Shown piece after piece: positions 43,835 to 52,564 of a stretch of DNA of 64,000 bases. The first letter of the stretch is position 1. Every line of letters begins with the position of its first letter. A program made the translations under genes and the position numbers. The DNA comes from CAXXOK01 sp963675655 (GTDB lineage Bacteria; Bacillota; Clostridia; Christensenellales; Aristaeellaceae), in the NCBI GenBank assembly GCA_963675655.1, contig OY776489.1, forward strand, positions 3,348,001 to 3,412,000. Reading direction: 5' to 3'. The notes below the pieces were generated by a model, which saw only the letters and a program-made list of their open reading frames with translations, did not search any database and was not told where the DNA came from.

Positions 43835-45409
43835 TTACGAAACCGCAAGGTCCTTGCGCCGATACAGGTACACATAATCATACCAAAACCCATCGGGCGA
43901 TTCTTCAGTCGCAACCAGATCGTAATGGTTTGCAATGGTATCGGGCTGACGGCCGCGTGTAACCACGTAGTCCGTAACGCCTTCTTCGATATAACGTATC
44001 TGCTCATCCAGCATTTCCTGTAAATGCACGTTTGTTTGGTGAAAATACTTCACTGTTGGCGCGATGTTGCAAGCTGTATAGAATCCGGCATCCATAAACC
44101 CGTAATTCAGCAGCGTCGCATCAGGCGTCTGGTCTATAATCGCCGCAAAACGGTACTGCATGGTATCTTCCCGAGGTTTGAGCAAATCCGGCGTGTTGGG
44201 GCTGACTGCAAGGCAGAACATACCGGCGCAGGTGATTCCAATCACCGTTAATGCTATGGCACGCCCCTGCCTGTCCGCAAGCAGTCTGTCCGCCCAGCGG
44301 GTAAACGGCAGCGCTGCCAGCGGCGCGAAAGCCGCAAGAATCAACCCATAATACGGGTATGTTTTCCCCCCGATAAACACGCCAAGCGCCAAAAAGCCCA
44401 TCAGCGCCCACAGGAATACCTTCTCCGCGTTAGAAACCATTGGTAAAAAGCCATGCTGGGTTGCTGTATCTGGCAATGTCCCGTTGTCCGTACTGGGTTG
44501 CACATGTGCGGCTGGTTTTTTACCAAACGTAAGATAAAGTATCCCCAACAGCATCGGCGCCACATAAACCCAGTTAAGCGTAACCCAACTGACCCCAGCG
44601 GCAACTACCGCTTTCCCCCGCGCCATCAGGCTTAGGGTTTTCTCATCCTGATATAAAAAGACATTATCATAGAGATATGTTTTCAGCCAATCGAGGATGG
44701 CGTTATTTATGCCAAAATAGATTACCCATGGGATAGTGGCAAGCACAATACCAAGCGCAAACCACAGGAGGCTTGTAAACGCCATCATGCCATCCTGCCG
44801 CCGGAGATGATAAATCATCATGCCCAGTATCCACGCAGCATAAAAGCCTAACATGGTAAATTTAATCCACAGCACGCATCCGCATAAAAACCCATACAGC
44901 AGTAGCTTCCCTGTAGACATACGATTGGGAGCGTTTTGCCTGATCCATTTAAGCAACCCGTATAAAGACCACGCAAGCAGCGGCAGGCATAGTTCTTCGG
45001 CACTGTCTCCCTGCTGGAAGCTGATGGAGGAAAGCACTAACGCCAATACCAGCGTAAGCCAAAATAGCGATGTACGCTCCGCGCCATACAACTGCAGCGT
45101 TTTGTAAGCCGCAAGCAGAAAAAGCCCAACAGCCAGAACTTCCAGAAAAAACACACCCAAAAAACTGCTGTACTCTACCCATGCGCACAATGCATGCAGC
45201 GCATAGAGCAACGGTCCCTTATGTTCGTACAAATCGCGATACATCACCCTGCCGCCCAGCATCCCTTTACCGCACGAAAAATACGCGTTTGCATCCGTCC
45301 AATCGTTAATAGGATACAAGAAGGAAGATTTGGAACAGATGGCCAAGCATACGGCCGCTGCCAGCAGGCAATATAAAAAGACCAGCCAGTCGCGTTTACG
45401 TAAGGTCAT
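43835..45409 (-). CDS. Polytopic membrane protein, GT-C glycosyltransferase-like
   Basis: 524 residues from ATG at 45409 (AAGGAG seven bases upstream). Eleven or more hydrophobic helices. The first extracytoplasmic loop has INDWTDANAYFSCGKGML (about 32-49) and MYRDLYEHKGPLLYALH (about 54-70), the acidic motif and HKGP signature seen in GT39-related GT-C enzymes, which use polyprenyl-phosphate sugars on the outer face. The last 80 residues are a soluble domain. It could glycosylate a surface protein or polymer; donor and acceptor are unknown. Follows the Cys-rich gene by 25 bases, probably as one operon. Confidence 0.8.
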   Translation of the reverse strand: MTLRKRDWLVFLYCLLAAAVCLAICSKSSFLYPINDWTDANAYFSCGKGMLGGRVMYRDLYEHKGPLLYALHALCAWVEYSSFLGVFFLEVLAVGLFLLAAYKTLQLYGAERTSLFWLTLVLALVLSSISFQQGDSAEELCLPLLAWSLYGLLKWIRQNAPNRMSTGKLLLYGFLCGCVLWIKFTMLGFYAAWILGMMIYHLRRQDGMMAFTSLLWFALGIVLATIPWVIYFGINNAILDWLKTYLYDNVFLYQDEKTLSLMARGKAVVAAGVSWVTLNWVYVAPMLLGILYLTFGKKPAAHVQPSTDNGTLPDTATQHGFLPMVSNAEKVFLWALMGFLALGVFIGGKTYPYYGLILAAFAPLAALPFTRWADRLLADRQGRAIALTVIGITCAGMFCLAVSPNTPDLLKPREDTMQYRFAAIIDQTPDATLLNYGFMDAGFYTACNIAPTVKYFHQTNVHLQEMLDEQIRYIEEGVTDYVVTRGRQPDTIANHYDLVATEESPDGFWYDYVYLYRRKDLAVS

Positions 45410-45434
45410 AAACATTCTCCTTCTGTCTGCGCAG

Positions 45435-45869
45435 TCAATACAAGCGTACACGCAGCCTGCAAACCGGGTCTCCCCGCAAGATGCTATTCAGCAGTTCCAC
45501 CTGCGGCAGGCGATCAGGAAACAGGGAACGCATCACCCATGCCAGGCTCTCACGCGAGCATTCACAAAGTATCGGATTGGTACATTCACAATCGGCATGA
45601 AGCGGACAATAGCATTTTGGATAGCAAAAGTCGTATTCACATCCGGGCTGAATTGTGCGTACGCTCATTCCTTCCATTTCGTTATTCACCGTCTGAAAAA
45701 ACGCGTCCGGCGTTTCTGAACGAGCGAATATTTTCTGGTAAATAGGCAGAATCTCCGGAGCGGCGCATGCTTTGCCACAAGCTAACAGCACCTTTGTGCG
45801 CGATGCAGGTTCCAGTTCCTCCAGTCCCTGCGTTAAACCGGCCAGCCAGTTTGCATAAAACGGGTCCAT
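45435..45869 (-). CDS. Small Cys-rich protein, possibly DUF6144-like
   Basis: 144 residues; start follows GAGGGGG by six bases. Ten Cys residues: two in LLACGKACA (about 30-34), then a dense set in GCEYDFCYPKCYCPLHADCE and CTNPILCECS (about 75-106), and one in the last strand GDPVCRLRVRL. The spacing suggests a metal or Fe-S site. The ending GDxxCRLxVxL recalls the 4-vinyl-reductase-like heme/FeS-sensor fold and the clostridial DUF6144 family, but I am not certain of either. Upstream partner of the GT-C-like gene. Neutral context. Confidence 0.7.
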   Translation of the reverse strand: MDPFYANWLAGLTQGLEELEPASRTKVLLACGKACAAPEILPIYQKIFARSETPDAFFQTVNNEMEGMSVRTIQPGCEYDFCYPKCYCPLHADCECTNPILCECSRESLAWVMRSLFPDRLPQVELLNSILRGDPVCRLRVRLY

Positions 45870-45992
45870 TTTGCGCCCCCTCTATCCAATTCGTCTATAG
45901 ATGATAATCTATTGTTAAGCATAGCACAATCAAGTGGCAGCAGCAATATCCTACAGCAAGCAGGATTGATTTCATTTTCATTTCTATTATAC

Positions 45993-46021
45993 TTGACAAC
46001 TCCTGCCGCCTTGTCTATAAT
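45993..46021 (+). promoter_or_regulatory. Consensus promoter of the tyrosine T-box operon
   Basis: TTGACA (45993-45998), 17-base spacer, TATAAT (46016-46021): a perfect sigma-A promoter. Transcription should begin near 46028, at the foot of the T-box. Confidence 0.93.
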
Positions 46022-46027
46022 TGCCCT

Positions 46028-46284
46028 AACGCAAAGATGGGACATAGTACCCGGTAGATGCGCCTGCAGAGAGCCTTCGGTTGGTGGAAGAAGGCGGCGA
46101 CGTACCGGTGAATACATCCCGGAGCGGGGCTCCGAACGGCACAAGCCCAGTAGGCAGTCACCGGCGCGCCGGATACAGCGCAGAAGAACTGATAGGTTCT
46201 TGCTGAGGGTATGGTGCAAAACCATACCGAACGGAAGTGGTACCGCGTTTCTACGCCTTCCTCTGTAACAGAGGAAGGCGTTTT
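46028..46284 (+). promoter_or_regulatory. Tyrosine-specific T-box riboswitch
   Basis: A full T-box leader. Stem I carries the loop-E pieces AGTA (46046-46049 region) and GAA (46110-46112), and right after the latter the specifier codon TAC (Tyr) at 46113-46115, followed by A. The T-box core GGAAGTGGTACCGCG (46233-46247) holds the bulge TGGT (46238-46241), which pairs with the ACCA end of uncharged tRNA-Tyr (discriminator A). The competing terminator has 13-base arms (46253-46265, 46269-46281) and a T run. Uncharged tRNA-Tyr would turn on the downstream aminotransferase and tyrS. Confidence 0.95.
46253..46284 (+). terminator. T-box terminator hairpin
   Basis: Perfect 13-base stem, TAA loop, TTTT. 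It forms when tRNA-Tyr is charged. Confidence 0.92.
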
Positions 46285-46319
46285 CTCTATCCGGTTATCA
46301 TACAAGGAGGGATTATCCT

Positions 46320-47510
46320 ATGCTACCCAGCGGCGTAACTTATGCGGAACGTTTTAACGGCATCAGCGGCAGCGCCATTCGCGCGATCTTCAAAGTGCTC
46401 AGCAAACCCGGCATTATCTCTTTTGCGGGCGGCAACCCCAGCAGCGACGCACTGCCCGACAAGGTATGCGCCCAGCTCTCCAGCGACGCGCTGCTTGCCG
46501 ATGGCAAACGGATTTTGCAATATGGGGCTACCGAAGGCTATCCGCCTTTTCTGGAAAGCCTGCTTTCTTACCTACAAGAAAACTATGCCTTCCCGGTGGA
46601 AAAGCAGAACGTCCTTCCCCTTTCCGGGAGCACGCAGGGCATTGACCTAATCTGCAAAGCGTTTACCAATCCCGGAGATACCGTATTGGTGGAAAGTCCG
46701 ACTTTCCTTGGCAATATGCAAACCCTGCGCATTTATCAGCAAAACTTGGTACCGGTGGAAAGCGACGATAACGGCGTGATACTGGAAAAGCTGGAAAACG
46801 CAGTGAAGCAGACACACCCTAAAATGTTCTATGTTATTCCCACGTTTCAAAACCCCACCGGCCGTACGCTTGCCGCCGAGCGGCGGGAGCCGATCGCTAA
46901 AATGGCAAAGGACTATGGCTTTTTGGTATTGGAGGATGATCCATACCGCGATCTCCGGTATTCTGGCACCGGGCTGCCGCCCATTAAGGAATACGACCGG
47001 AGCGAGCACGTGGTGTACATGGGCAGCTTTTCTAAAATCATCAGCCCCGGCATGCGCCTTGGCTATATGATTGCCAATGAGGATATCATCGCCAAATGCG
47101 CCATTGCCAAACAGGGCAGCGATTTGCACACAGCAAACCTTACGCAAGCCGTAGTGGATCAGTACTTGCGGCGCGGCCTGCTTGCACCCCATATTGCGGA
47201 AATCATCCCGGCCTATCGTGATAAGCTGAACGCGATGCTGGACGAGCTTTCCACTTTCCCGGAAGGAACTGCCTATACACACCCAGACGGCGGGTTGTTC
47301 ATCTTCGTAACCATGCCGGAAGGTTTTAACGCGAGCAAGGTGTTTGGCGAAGCCGTGGAACGTGGCGTAGCCTATGTACCCGGTACCAGCTTCTATCCCG
47401 AAGGCGGCCACGAAAACACCCTCCGCCTGAATTTTTCCAACAGCACGCTGGAACAAATCCATCAGGGTATGGGAATCCTGCGCGAGCTGTTTGCCGCAAA
47501 ACTATCGTAA
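46320..47510 (+). CDS. PLP-dependent aminotransferase, class I/II (probably aromatic)
   Basis: 396 residues, fold type I. PLP features: SGSTQGIDLICKAFTNPGD (cofactor phosphate loop), the Asn in PTFQNPTGRTL, the Asp/Tyr in LEDDPYRDLRY, and the Schiff-base Lys in GSFSKIISPGMRLGY. The sequence is closest in style to the MocR/LysN/2-aminoadipate-type group that includes aromatic aminotransferases. It lies directly behind a tyrosine T-box and 12 bases before tyrS, so the last step of tyrosine synthesis (4-hydroxyphenylpyruvate to tyrosine) is a reasonable inference; sequence alone would not decide it. AAGGAGGG precedes the start. Confidence 0.92.
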   Translation: MLPSGVTYAERFNGISGSAIRAIFKVLSKPGIISFAGGNPSSDALPDKVCAQLSSDALLADGKRILQYGATEGYPPFLESLLSYLQENYAFPVEKQNVLPLSGSTQGIDLICKAFTNPGDTVLVESPTFLGNMQTLRIYQQNLVPVESDDNGVILEKLENAVKQTHPKMFYVIPTFQNPTGRTLAAERREPIAKMAKDYGFLVLEDDPYRDLRYSGTGLPPIKEYDRSEHVVYMGSFSKIISPGMRLGYMIANEDIIAKCAIAKQGSDLHTANLTQAVVDQYLRRGLLAPHIAEIIPAYRDKLNAMLDELSTFPEGTAYTHPDGGLFIFVTMPEGFNASKVFGEAVERGVAYVPGTSFYPEGGHENTLRLNFSNSTLEQIHQGMGILRELFAAKLS

Positions 47511-47522
47511 GGAGTCATTAGC

Positions 47523-48746
47523 ATGCATATTCTGGATACGTTAAAGGAGCGCGGCTTTGTCGCGCAGGTTACCTTTGAAGAAGACTTATACAAAGCGCTG
47601 GAGAAGGAACCCATCACCTTCTACCTCGGTGTCGATCCCACAGCCAACAGCCTGCATGTTGGGCATTTTATCCCCATCCTGATGGCAGCGCATCTGCAGC
47701 ACGCCGGACATAAGCCCATCATTCTCTGCGGCGGCGGTACGGCGATGGTCGGCGACCCCAGCGGAAAAACGGAGCTGCGCCAGATGATGACCAAAGAAGT
47801 GATCGCCAGCAATGTACAAGACATTCAAAAACAGCTGAGCCGTTTCATTGATTTTAGCGAGGGTAAGGCGGAAATGGTCAACAACGCGGATTGGCTGCTA
47901 AACCTCAATTATGTGGATTTCCTTCGTGACATCGGCGCGCTTTTCAGCGTAAACCGGATGCTGACTGCCGAATGCTACAAAAAGCGGTTGGAAGTTGGGC
48001 TTACGTTCCTGGAATTCAACTACATGCTCATGCAGAGCTACGATTTTCTGGAGTTGTTTCAATCCTACGGCTGCCGCTTGCAAATCGGCGGCGACGACCA
48101 ATGGAGCAACATGCTTTCCGGTGCCGATTTGATCCGCCGGAAAGAACACGAGGACGCATTTGCCCTCACCTGTAAGCTCATTATGACAGCCGATGGCAAA
48201 AAAATGGGCAAGACTGAAAAAGGCGCGCTATGGCTGGACCCCGCGCGTACCAGCCCATACGATTTCTACCAGTACTGGCGTAACGTGCAGGATGCGGATG
48301 TAGAGCGCTTCCTGGCGCTGCTCACCTTCCTGCCGATGGATGAAGTCCGCCGGCTGGGCGCGCTGAAGGACAGCGCCATCAACGAAGCCAAACGGGTACT
48401 GGCCTTTGAAACCACGAAGCTGATTCACGGGGAAGCGGAAGCCCAAAAAGCACAGGATGCGGCGCAGGCGCTGTTTGCTGGCAAAGGTGACATGGATAAT
48501 GTGCCTACATTCCCGGTAAATGCACAAATACTGGCCGAAGATAACCGGCTTACCAGTGTACTGGCGATGTGCGGCCTTTGTTCCAGCCGCGGCGAAGCAC
48601 GCAAAATGGTACAGGCAGGCGCTGTGTTGGTAAGCGATGACAAGGTAACCGATGTGGAATACCGCATTGATCCGGCGCAAATCGGTACTGACGGATTGCT
48701 GCTGCGTAAAGGTAAAAAGAACTACTGCCGGTTAGTGATGGAATAA
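47523..48746 (+). CDS. tyrS: Tyrosyl-tRNA synthetase
   Basis: 407 residues, class I synthetase that charges tRNA-Tyr. FYLGVDPTANSLHVGHFIP holds the HIGH-type motif (HVGH, about residue 45), GGDDQWSNMLSGADLIRR shapes the tyrosine site, and MTADGKKMGKTE is the KMSKS-type loop (about 228). The S4 RNA-binding domain (about 340-407) has LCSSRGEARKMVQAGAVLVS. Second gene of the T-box operon, so its expression rises when tRNA-Tyr is uncharged. Start follows AAGGAG. Confidence 0.97.
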   Translation: MHILDTLKERGFVAQVTFEEDLYKALEKEPITFYLGVDPTANSLHVGHFIPILMAAHLQHAGHKPIILCGGGTAMVGDPSGKTELRQMMTKEVIASNVQDIQKQLSRFIDFSEGKAEMVNNADWLLNLNYVDFLRDIGALFSVNRMLTAECYKKRLEVGLTFLEFNYMLMQSYDFLELFQSYGCRLQIGGDDQWSNMLSGADLIRRKEHEDAFALTCKLIMTADGKKMGKTEKGALWLDPARTSPYDFYQYWRNVQDADVERFLALLTFLPMDEVRRLGALKDSAINEAKRVLAFETTKLIHGEAEAQKAQDAAQALFAGKGDMDNVPTFPVNAQILAEDNRLTSVLAMCGLCSSRGEARKMVQAGAVLVSDDKVTDVEYRIDPAQIGTDGLLLRKGKKNYCRLVME

Positions 48747-48794
48747 GAACCGTCGTTTCCCCGCATTTCGTGCAAATGCTGCGACTTATACAAG

Positions 48795-48827
48795 CTCCCC
48801 GGTACGTTAATCTTCCGGGGAGTTTTT
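48795..48827 (+). terminator. Terminator of the aminotransferase-tyrS operon
   Basis: CTCCCCGG/CCGGGGAG arms (48795-48802, 48815-48822) followed by TTTTT. Confidence 0.88.
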
Positions 48828-48892
48828 CTTTTGCCCGGTTCACGGAATTTTCATCTCTCCCTATATGTTTATTGTAATCGATGCTCTCCTAT

Positions 48893-48920
48893 TGACAACT
48901 TTTTCCCGTCAGAGTACCAT
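48893..48920 (+). promoter_or_regulatory. Promoter of the VOC protein gene
   Basis: TTGACA (48893-48898), 16-base spacer, TACCAT (48915-48920). Confidence 0.55.
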
Positions 48921-48951
48921 CTATGAAGCAATAAATATGAGGTGAAATCCC

Positions 48952-49335
48952 GTGCGAATTGATCATGTGGCAATTTATGTGCGCGATCTGGAAGCAGCCA
49001 GAAGCTTCTTTGAAAAATACTTCAGCACAAAAAGCGGCCCACAATACCACAACCCCAAGACCGGGCTGCAAACCTATTTTCTAACCTTTCACGACGGTGC
49101 AAGGCTGGAAATTATGACTCGCCCGCAGCTTTTAACGCCGGATGAACCCGCTTTACAAACAGGGCTTACCCATATCGCTTTTTCTGTTGGCAGCCGGGAG
49201 GCGGTCGACCAGCTTACCAGCCGTCTGGCGGCTGATGGCTACCAGGTACAAAGCGGGCCACGCGTAACAGGCGACGGTTATTATGAAAGCTGTGTATTGG
49301 GGCCGGAAAGCTGTGCGCTGGAAATTACAGAGTAA
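48952..49335 (+). CDS. VOC-family (glyoxalase/bleomycin-resistance fold) protein
   Basis: 127 residues; GTG start at 48952 preceded by GAGGTGA. Two beta-alpha-beta-beta-beta units: RIDHVAIYVRDLEAARSFFE with the first metal His, LEIMTRP, then THIAFSVGSREAVDQLTSRL with the second His, GDGYYESCVLGPESCALEIT with the final metal Glu. Small single-chain VOC proteins of this type act on aldehydes, or bind antibiotics; the ligand is not indicated here. Single-gene unit. Confidence 0.9.
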   Translation: MRIDHVAIYVRDLEAARSFFEKYFSTKSGPQYHNPKTGLQTYFLTFHDGARLEIMTRPQLLTPDEPALQTGLTHIAFSVGSREAVDQLTSRLAADGYQVQSGPRVTGDGYYESCVLGPESCALEITE

Positions 49336-49425
49336 TATCTCCTTGTTTGTTAGCGGAGCATACCAAACAGCATATTCTAAGCAGGAAAAACTAGCAACCG
49401 GTTATTTCACGATGGAGGTTACGCG

Positions 49426-50502
49426 ATGAACCAACCTGCGCAAACCCAGCGGCGCTACCCCTATCTGGATTTTCTGCGGATTCTGGCGGCTTTTTTAGTG
49501 ATTGTTAACCACACCAACAGTTTGGTTTTTAAGAATGTAACGCCGGAGAATGGCACATGGTGGATATCAATTCTCTGGTATTATCTTAGCAAAATCGCCG
49601 TGCCTATGTTTGTAATGGTTTCCGGCGCATGTTTGCTATCCCGGCAGGATACCTATCGCAAGGCATTTTCACGTTTTTTTCGTATTCTGATTGCGCTTGT
49701 GTTGTTTTCCTACGGCTACTATCTGGTTGCGCTTATCCAAACCGGTTGGTCGTGGAGCACCGCATTCAATATACCTGCGTTTATCGCCTCCATATGGCAA
49801 AATCGCATCACCGACTCCTATTGGTATTTATACTTCTATCTTGGCCTTATGGTTATGCTCCCCATTTTGCAACGGTTAGCCAGCGCCATGAAAAAGCGGG
49901 ACATCGAGTATTTTATAGGCGTATCCTTTCTCACCTTCGCTGTATGGCCATTGGTTACCCACTATATACCAGCGCTGACTTTGCCGGATTATTATGATGT
50001 ATCTCTGTTCGGCGTTTTTATCGGATTATTTTTCGCAGGGTATTATTTACACACATATATCAAAAAAGGCGGCGGCAAAGCACTCAATTTGTTTATTATT
50101 GTTGTCACGCTGGCTGCTTCTCTAGCCTTGACGGTGATTGAATACGCACGCGTAGATACCGGAGCGAAGTACTGGTTTATGGATGAGCGAACTGCGCCTT
50201 CCATTTTCGTAATTTTATGTGCCATGGCTGTTATGTTGCTTGCAAAGCAGCTGTTTGCCATTCATACTCCACTTTCGCCGCAAAGTATAAAACGGTGGGC
50301 TGTTGTTGGCGGTTGTGCTTTTGGCATCTATTTACTGCAGGACTTGATTATCGCGCAAACCCGCTACCGGCTTTTTATGCCGCTGCAGCAGCTGATCAAC
50401 CCATGGTTGGCTGCGCTTGTTTGGGAAGCGCTTGTATTCTCTTTGGCATACATCCTCGTATGGCTGCTGAAAAAGATACCGCTGTTACGCAGAATCTTAT
50501 AG
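49426..50502 (+). CDS. Acyltransferase-3 family membrane protein (OafA/WecH-like)
   Basis: 358 residues with about ten hydrophobic helices. The N-terminal YLDFLRILAAFLVIVNHTNS carries the conserved Arg and His of family 3 acyltransferases, followed by YYLSKIAVPMFVMVSGACLL and SYWYLYFYLGLMVMLPIL. These enzymes move an acetyl or other acyl group across the membrane onto a surface sugar. Precedes an O-antigen-ligase-like gene by 73 bases on the same strand, which suggests a joint role in surface-glycan modification. GGAGG site before the start. Confidence 0.92.
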   Translation: MNQPAQTQRRYPYLDFLRILAAFLVIVNHTNSLVFKNVTPENGTWWISILWYYLSKIAVPMFVMVSGACLLSRQDTYRKAFSRFFRILIALVLFSYGYYLVALIQTGWSWSTAFNIPAFIASIWQNRITDSYWYLYFYLGLMVMLPILQRLASAMKKRDIEYFIGVSFLTFAVWPLVTHYIPALTLPDYYDVSLFGVFIGLFFAGYYLHTYIKKGGGKALNLFIIVVTLAASLALTVIEYARVDTGAKYWFMDERTAPSIFVILCAMAVMLLAKQLFAIHTPLSPQSIKRWAVVGGCAFGIYLLQDLIIAQTRYRLFMPLQQLINPWLAALVWEALVFSLAYILVWLLKKIPLLRRIL

Positions 50503-50575
50503 CTGCATTTTTTACCTTGCGCACAAGGCTAACATTCAATTGTTATAAAACCTATCTTAATGGAGGTATACGCCG

Positions 50576-52009
50576 ATGAATCTGTCAAGCGCCCAACAAG
50601 GCCGTAACTGGAAGAAGCATGTAGTGCTATATGTTGTTTTTATCATCGCCCTTTTATTAACCCGCTTGGTTTTTTGGGTAATGCCTAATTATCAGAGCCG
50701 CGTCAATTTAATTTATCTGTGGCCTGCCGCAATAACAGCATTTACCTTTCTTGCTTTTACAGTATATGAGAACCGCATCAAGGGCGTATGGGTTTCTTTC
50801 GCCCTTACGCTTTGGCTGCTGGTTGTAAACATTATCAACGGTGATTATGGATTTGATTATAACCTGTCCTTTTGTTTGGGCGTATTAATCAGTATCGGGG
50901 TTGGATTCCCTCTGTTTTTTCTGGCAAAGCCAGCTTCGCACCGCCGGTTATTATGGTTGATTGGCGGTATTTATGTAGCCGCGATGCTTCTGATTGCCGT
51001 ATCCAGCCTATATACCGCATTGAACAATACCTTGATTCCCTCGCCGTTTACAACATACTTGCTGGGGATACAAAGCGGTAGGTTATACGTTTTCAACAAT
51101 CATCCCAATGAAGTCGCATCCGCCTTTAACATTGCATTCCAATTGTGTTTATTTTTTACGTTGATGACAAAACGCCGCTGGATAAAAGCACTTTGTTTTC
51201 TTGGCGCAGCTATTTTATACGCTTCCGTCTCCACAACCATTTCCCGTACTTCTATGATCATCGTCTCTCTCAGCGGTGGCTTTTACCTCTTTATTCAACT
51301 ATCGCAGCTGCGCTGGTTCAAACACCGTTTACTCTCTTTTATCACCAGAGGTATTGTCGGCTTAGCCGTCGCTGCGCTGTTGTTCCTCTGTTTTGCGCCT
51401 GTTATGGCCGCCATTAACCGTTACCAGCCTGCACAGGCAAAAACCATTGTAACTTCTGCAATAGCGGCAGAATCACCCGATGCGCAAAACGACACAGTTC
51501 AAAATACATCTGTTACTACAACCGAATCGGTAGTCGGCGAGTTGAAAACCCGCAGCTTGCTGCGCGATCTGCCCACATTCACCGGGCGCACAGCCATCTG
51601 GAGCGCGGCCATCGACTATATCCGTCTACGTCCGATAACGCTATTGATCGGCCAAACCGACGCACAGGTTGCCAGGGTTCCTCACAAGATGCTAGGTTGG
51701 GACGTTTATCACCAGCATAACGTTTGGATGGAGATTTTACTACTTGGCGGTCTCCCCGGTTTGCTGCTATACGCCATTTTAATTAGTAAAGTGCTAATTG
51801 CAGATTTCCGGCTCTTGGCAATTCCCGGAACAAATGAAAAATGGCAGCGTTATCTCGCGGGGATAACACTGCTCATGATGCTTAACGGGTTCACCGAAAT
51901 CTATCCCAGCTGGTCTGGAAACATTATGGATTTAATGTTTTTCATCCTGCTTGGCGCTGCGGTGGCTGTTGCTGCCGCCCGTAAAAAAGAGTTACACGCC
52001 GCCGCTTAA
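50576..52009 (+). CDS. O-antigen ligase/polymerase-like membrane protein (Wzy_C family)
   Basis: 477 residues with about 11 helices. The Wzy_C/WaaL-type signature is the segment around FNNHPNEVASAFNI (about 173-187) and the large external loop (about 285-395) ending in GWDVYHQHNVWMEILLLGGL, with the conserved His before the next helix. Such proteins join or polymerise polyprenyl-linked glycans on the outer face. Its stop overlaps by four bases the stop of a small gene on the other strand. Acts with the acyltransferase upstream (inference). Confidence 0.88.
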   Translation: MNLSSAQQGRNWKKHVVLYVVFIIALLLTRLVFWVMPNYQSRVNLIYLWPAAITAFTFLAFTVYENRIKGVWVSFALTLWLLVVNIINGDYGFDYNLSFCLGVLISIGVGFPLFFLAKPASHRRLLWLIGGIYVAAMLLIAVSSLYTALNNTLIPSPFTTYLLGIQSGRLYVFNNHPNEVASAFNIAFQLCLFFTLMTKRRWIKALCFLGAAILYASVSTTISRTSMIIVSLSGGFYLFIQLSQLRWFKHRLLSFITRGIVGLAVAALLFLCFAPVMAAINRYQPAQAKTIVTSAIAAESPDAQNDTVQNTSVTTTESVVGELKTRSLLRDLPTFTGRTAIWSAAIDYIRLRPITLLIGQTDAQVARVPHKMLGWDVYHQHNVWMEILLLGGLPGLLLYAILISKVLIADFRLLAIPGTNEKWQRYLAGITLLMMLNGFTEIYPSWSGNIMDLMFFILLGAAVAVAAARKKELHAAA

Positions 52010-52239
52010 TCTTCCCATGCCGCCAGCACGGCTTCTGCCGCCGCAATCATAGCACTTTGCGACATATCTTTCACCTGTCCGCGACCCGTCCAATCGTTAC
52101 CCTGACAGGTATACATGCTTTCTAAAAGCCCGGTAAGAAAGTCTTTGTCAAATGTGTCGTCCTCCGACTTGCGCAGCATAAAGTTATGATAAGCATTATC
52201 AAATGCATCGTCATAAACGTTTTGTAAATGATCATCCAT
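52006..52239 (-). CDS. Small acidic protein of unknown function
   Basis: 77 residues; GGGAGGG about nine bases before the ATG. Sequence is acidic and helical by eye (HLQNVYDDAFDNAYHNFMLR, then SQSAMIAAAEAVLAAWED); no signal peptide, one Cys. The stop codon overlaps that of the convergent ligase gene by four bases. No family recognised; a good ribosome site supports it as real. Confidence 0.6.
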   Translation of the reverse strand: MDDHLQNVYDDAFDNAYHNFMLRKSEDDTFDKDFLTGLLESMYTCQGNDWTGRGQVKDMSQSAMIAAAEAVLAAWED

Positions 52240-52564
52240 GGTACTGAGCCCTCCCCTATTCGTTATCCGCCGGTATCCGGTAAAAACAGCCGCTATAATT
52301 CAGCCAGCCTGTATTATACTCACTTTTCTGGCTTTCGGCAATGCGCTTGCATACTATCATTTATAAAAAAGTATGGATAACAAATTGGATTGTATAGGAT
52401 TCACGCGCCATTAAAAAATTTGCGCAAAAGAAAATATCCATAGAACAACAAAGCAGTTGTTACAAGCATAGCAGCTTTATTCGTTATTTTCATCTATGCA
52501 TGGAATGGATGCGCTATGTTTCCCTTTGCCTTCATTTTCAATACCCGGCAAAACAAAATGCCAC
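52240..52564. other. Intergenic stretch without a recognised gene
   Basis: AT-rich stretch between the small acidic gene and the pseudogene. Reading frames here have no start site or codon pattern like the neighbours. Nothing recognised. Confidence 0.5.

Noticed and set aside
46647..47462. 271-codon frame opposite the aminotransferase
   Set aside because: Antisense shadow; the plus-strand product has all PLP motifs and a T-box promoter.
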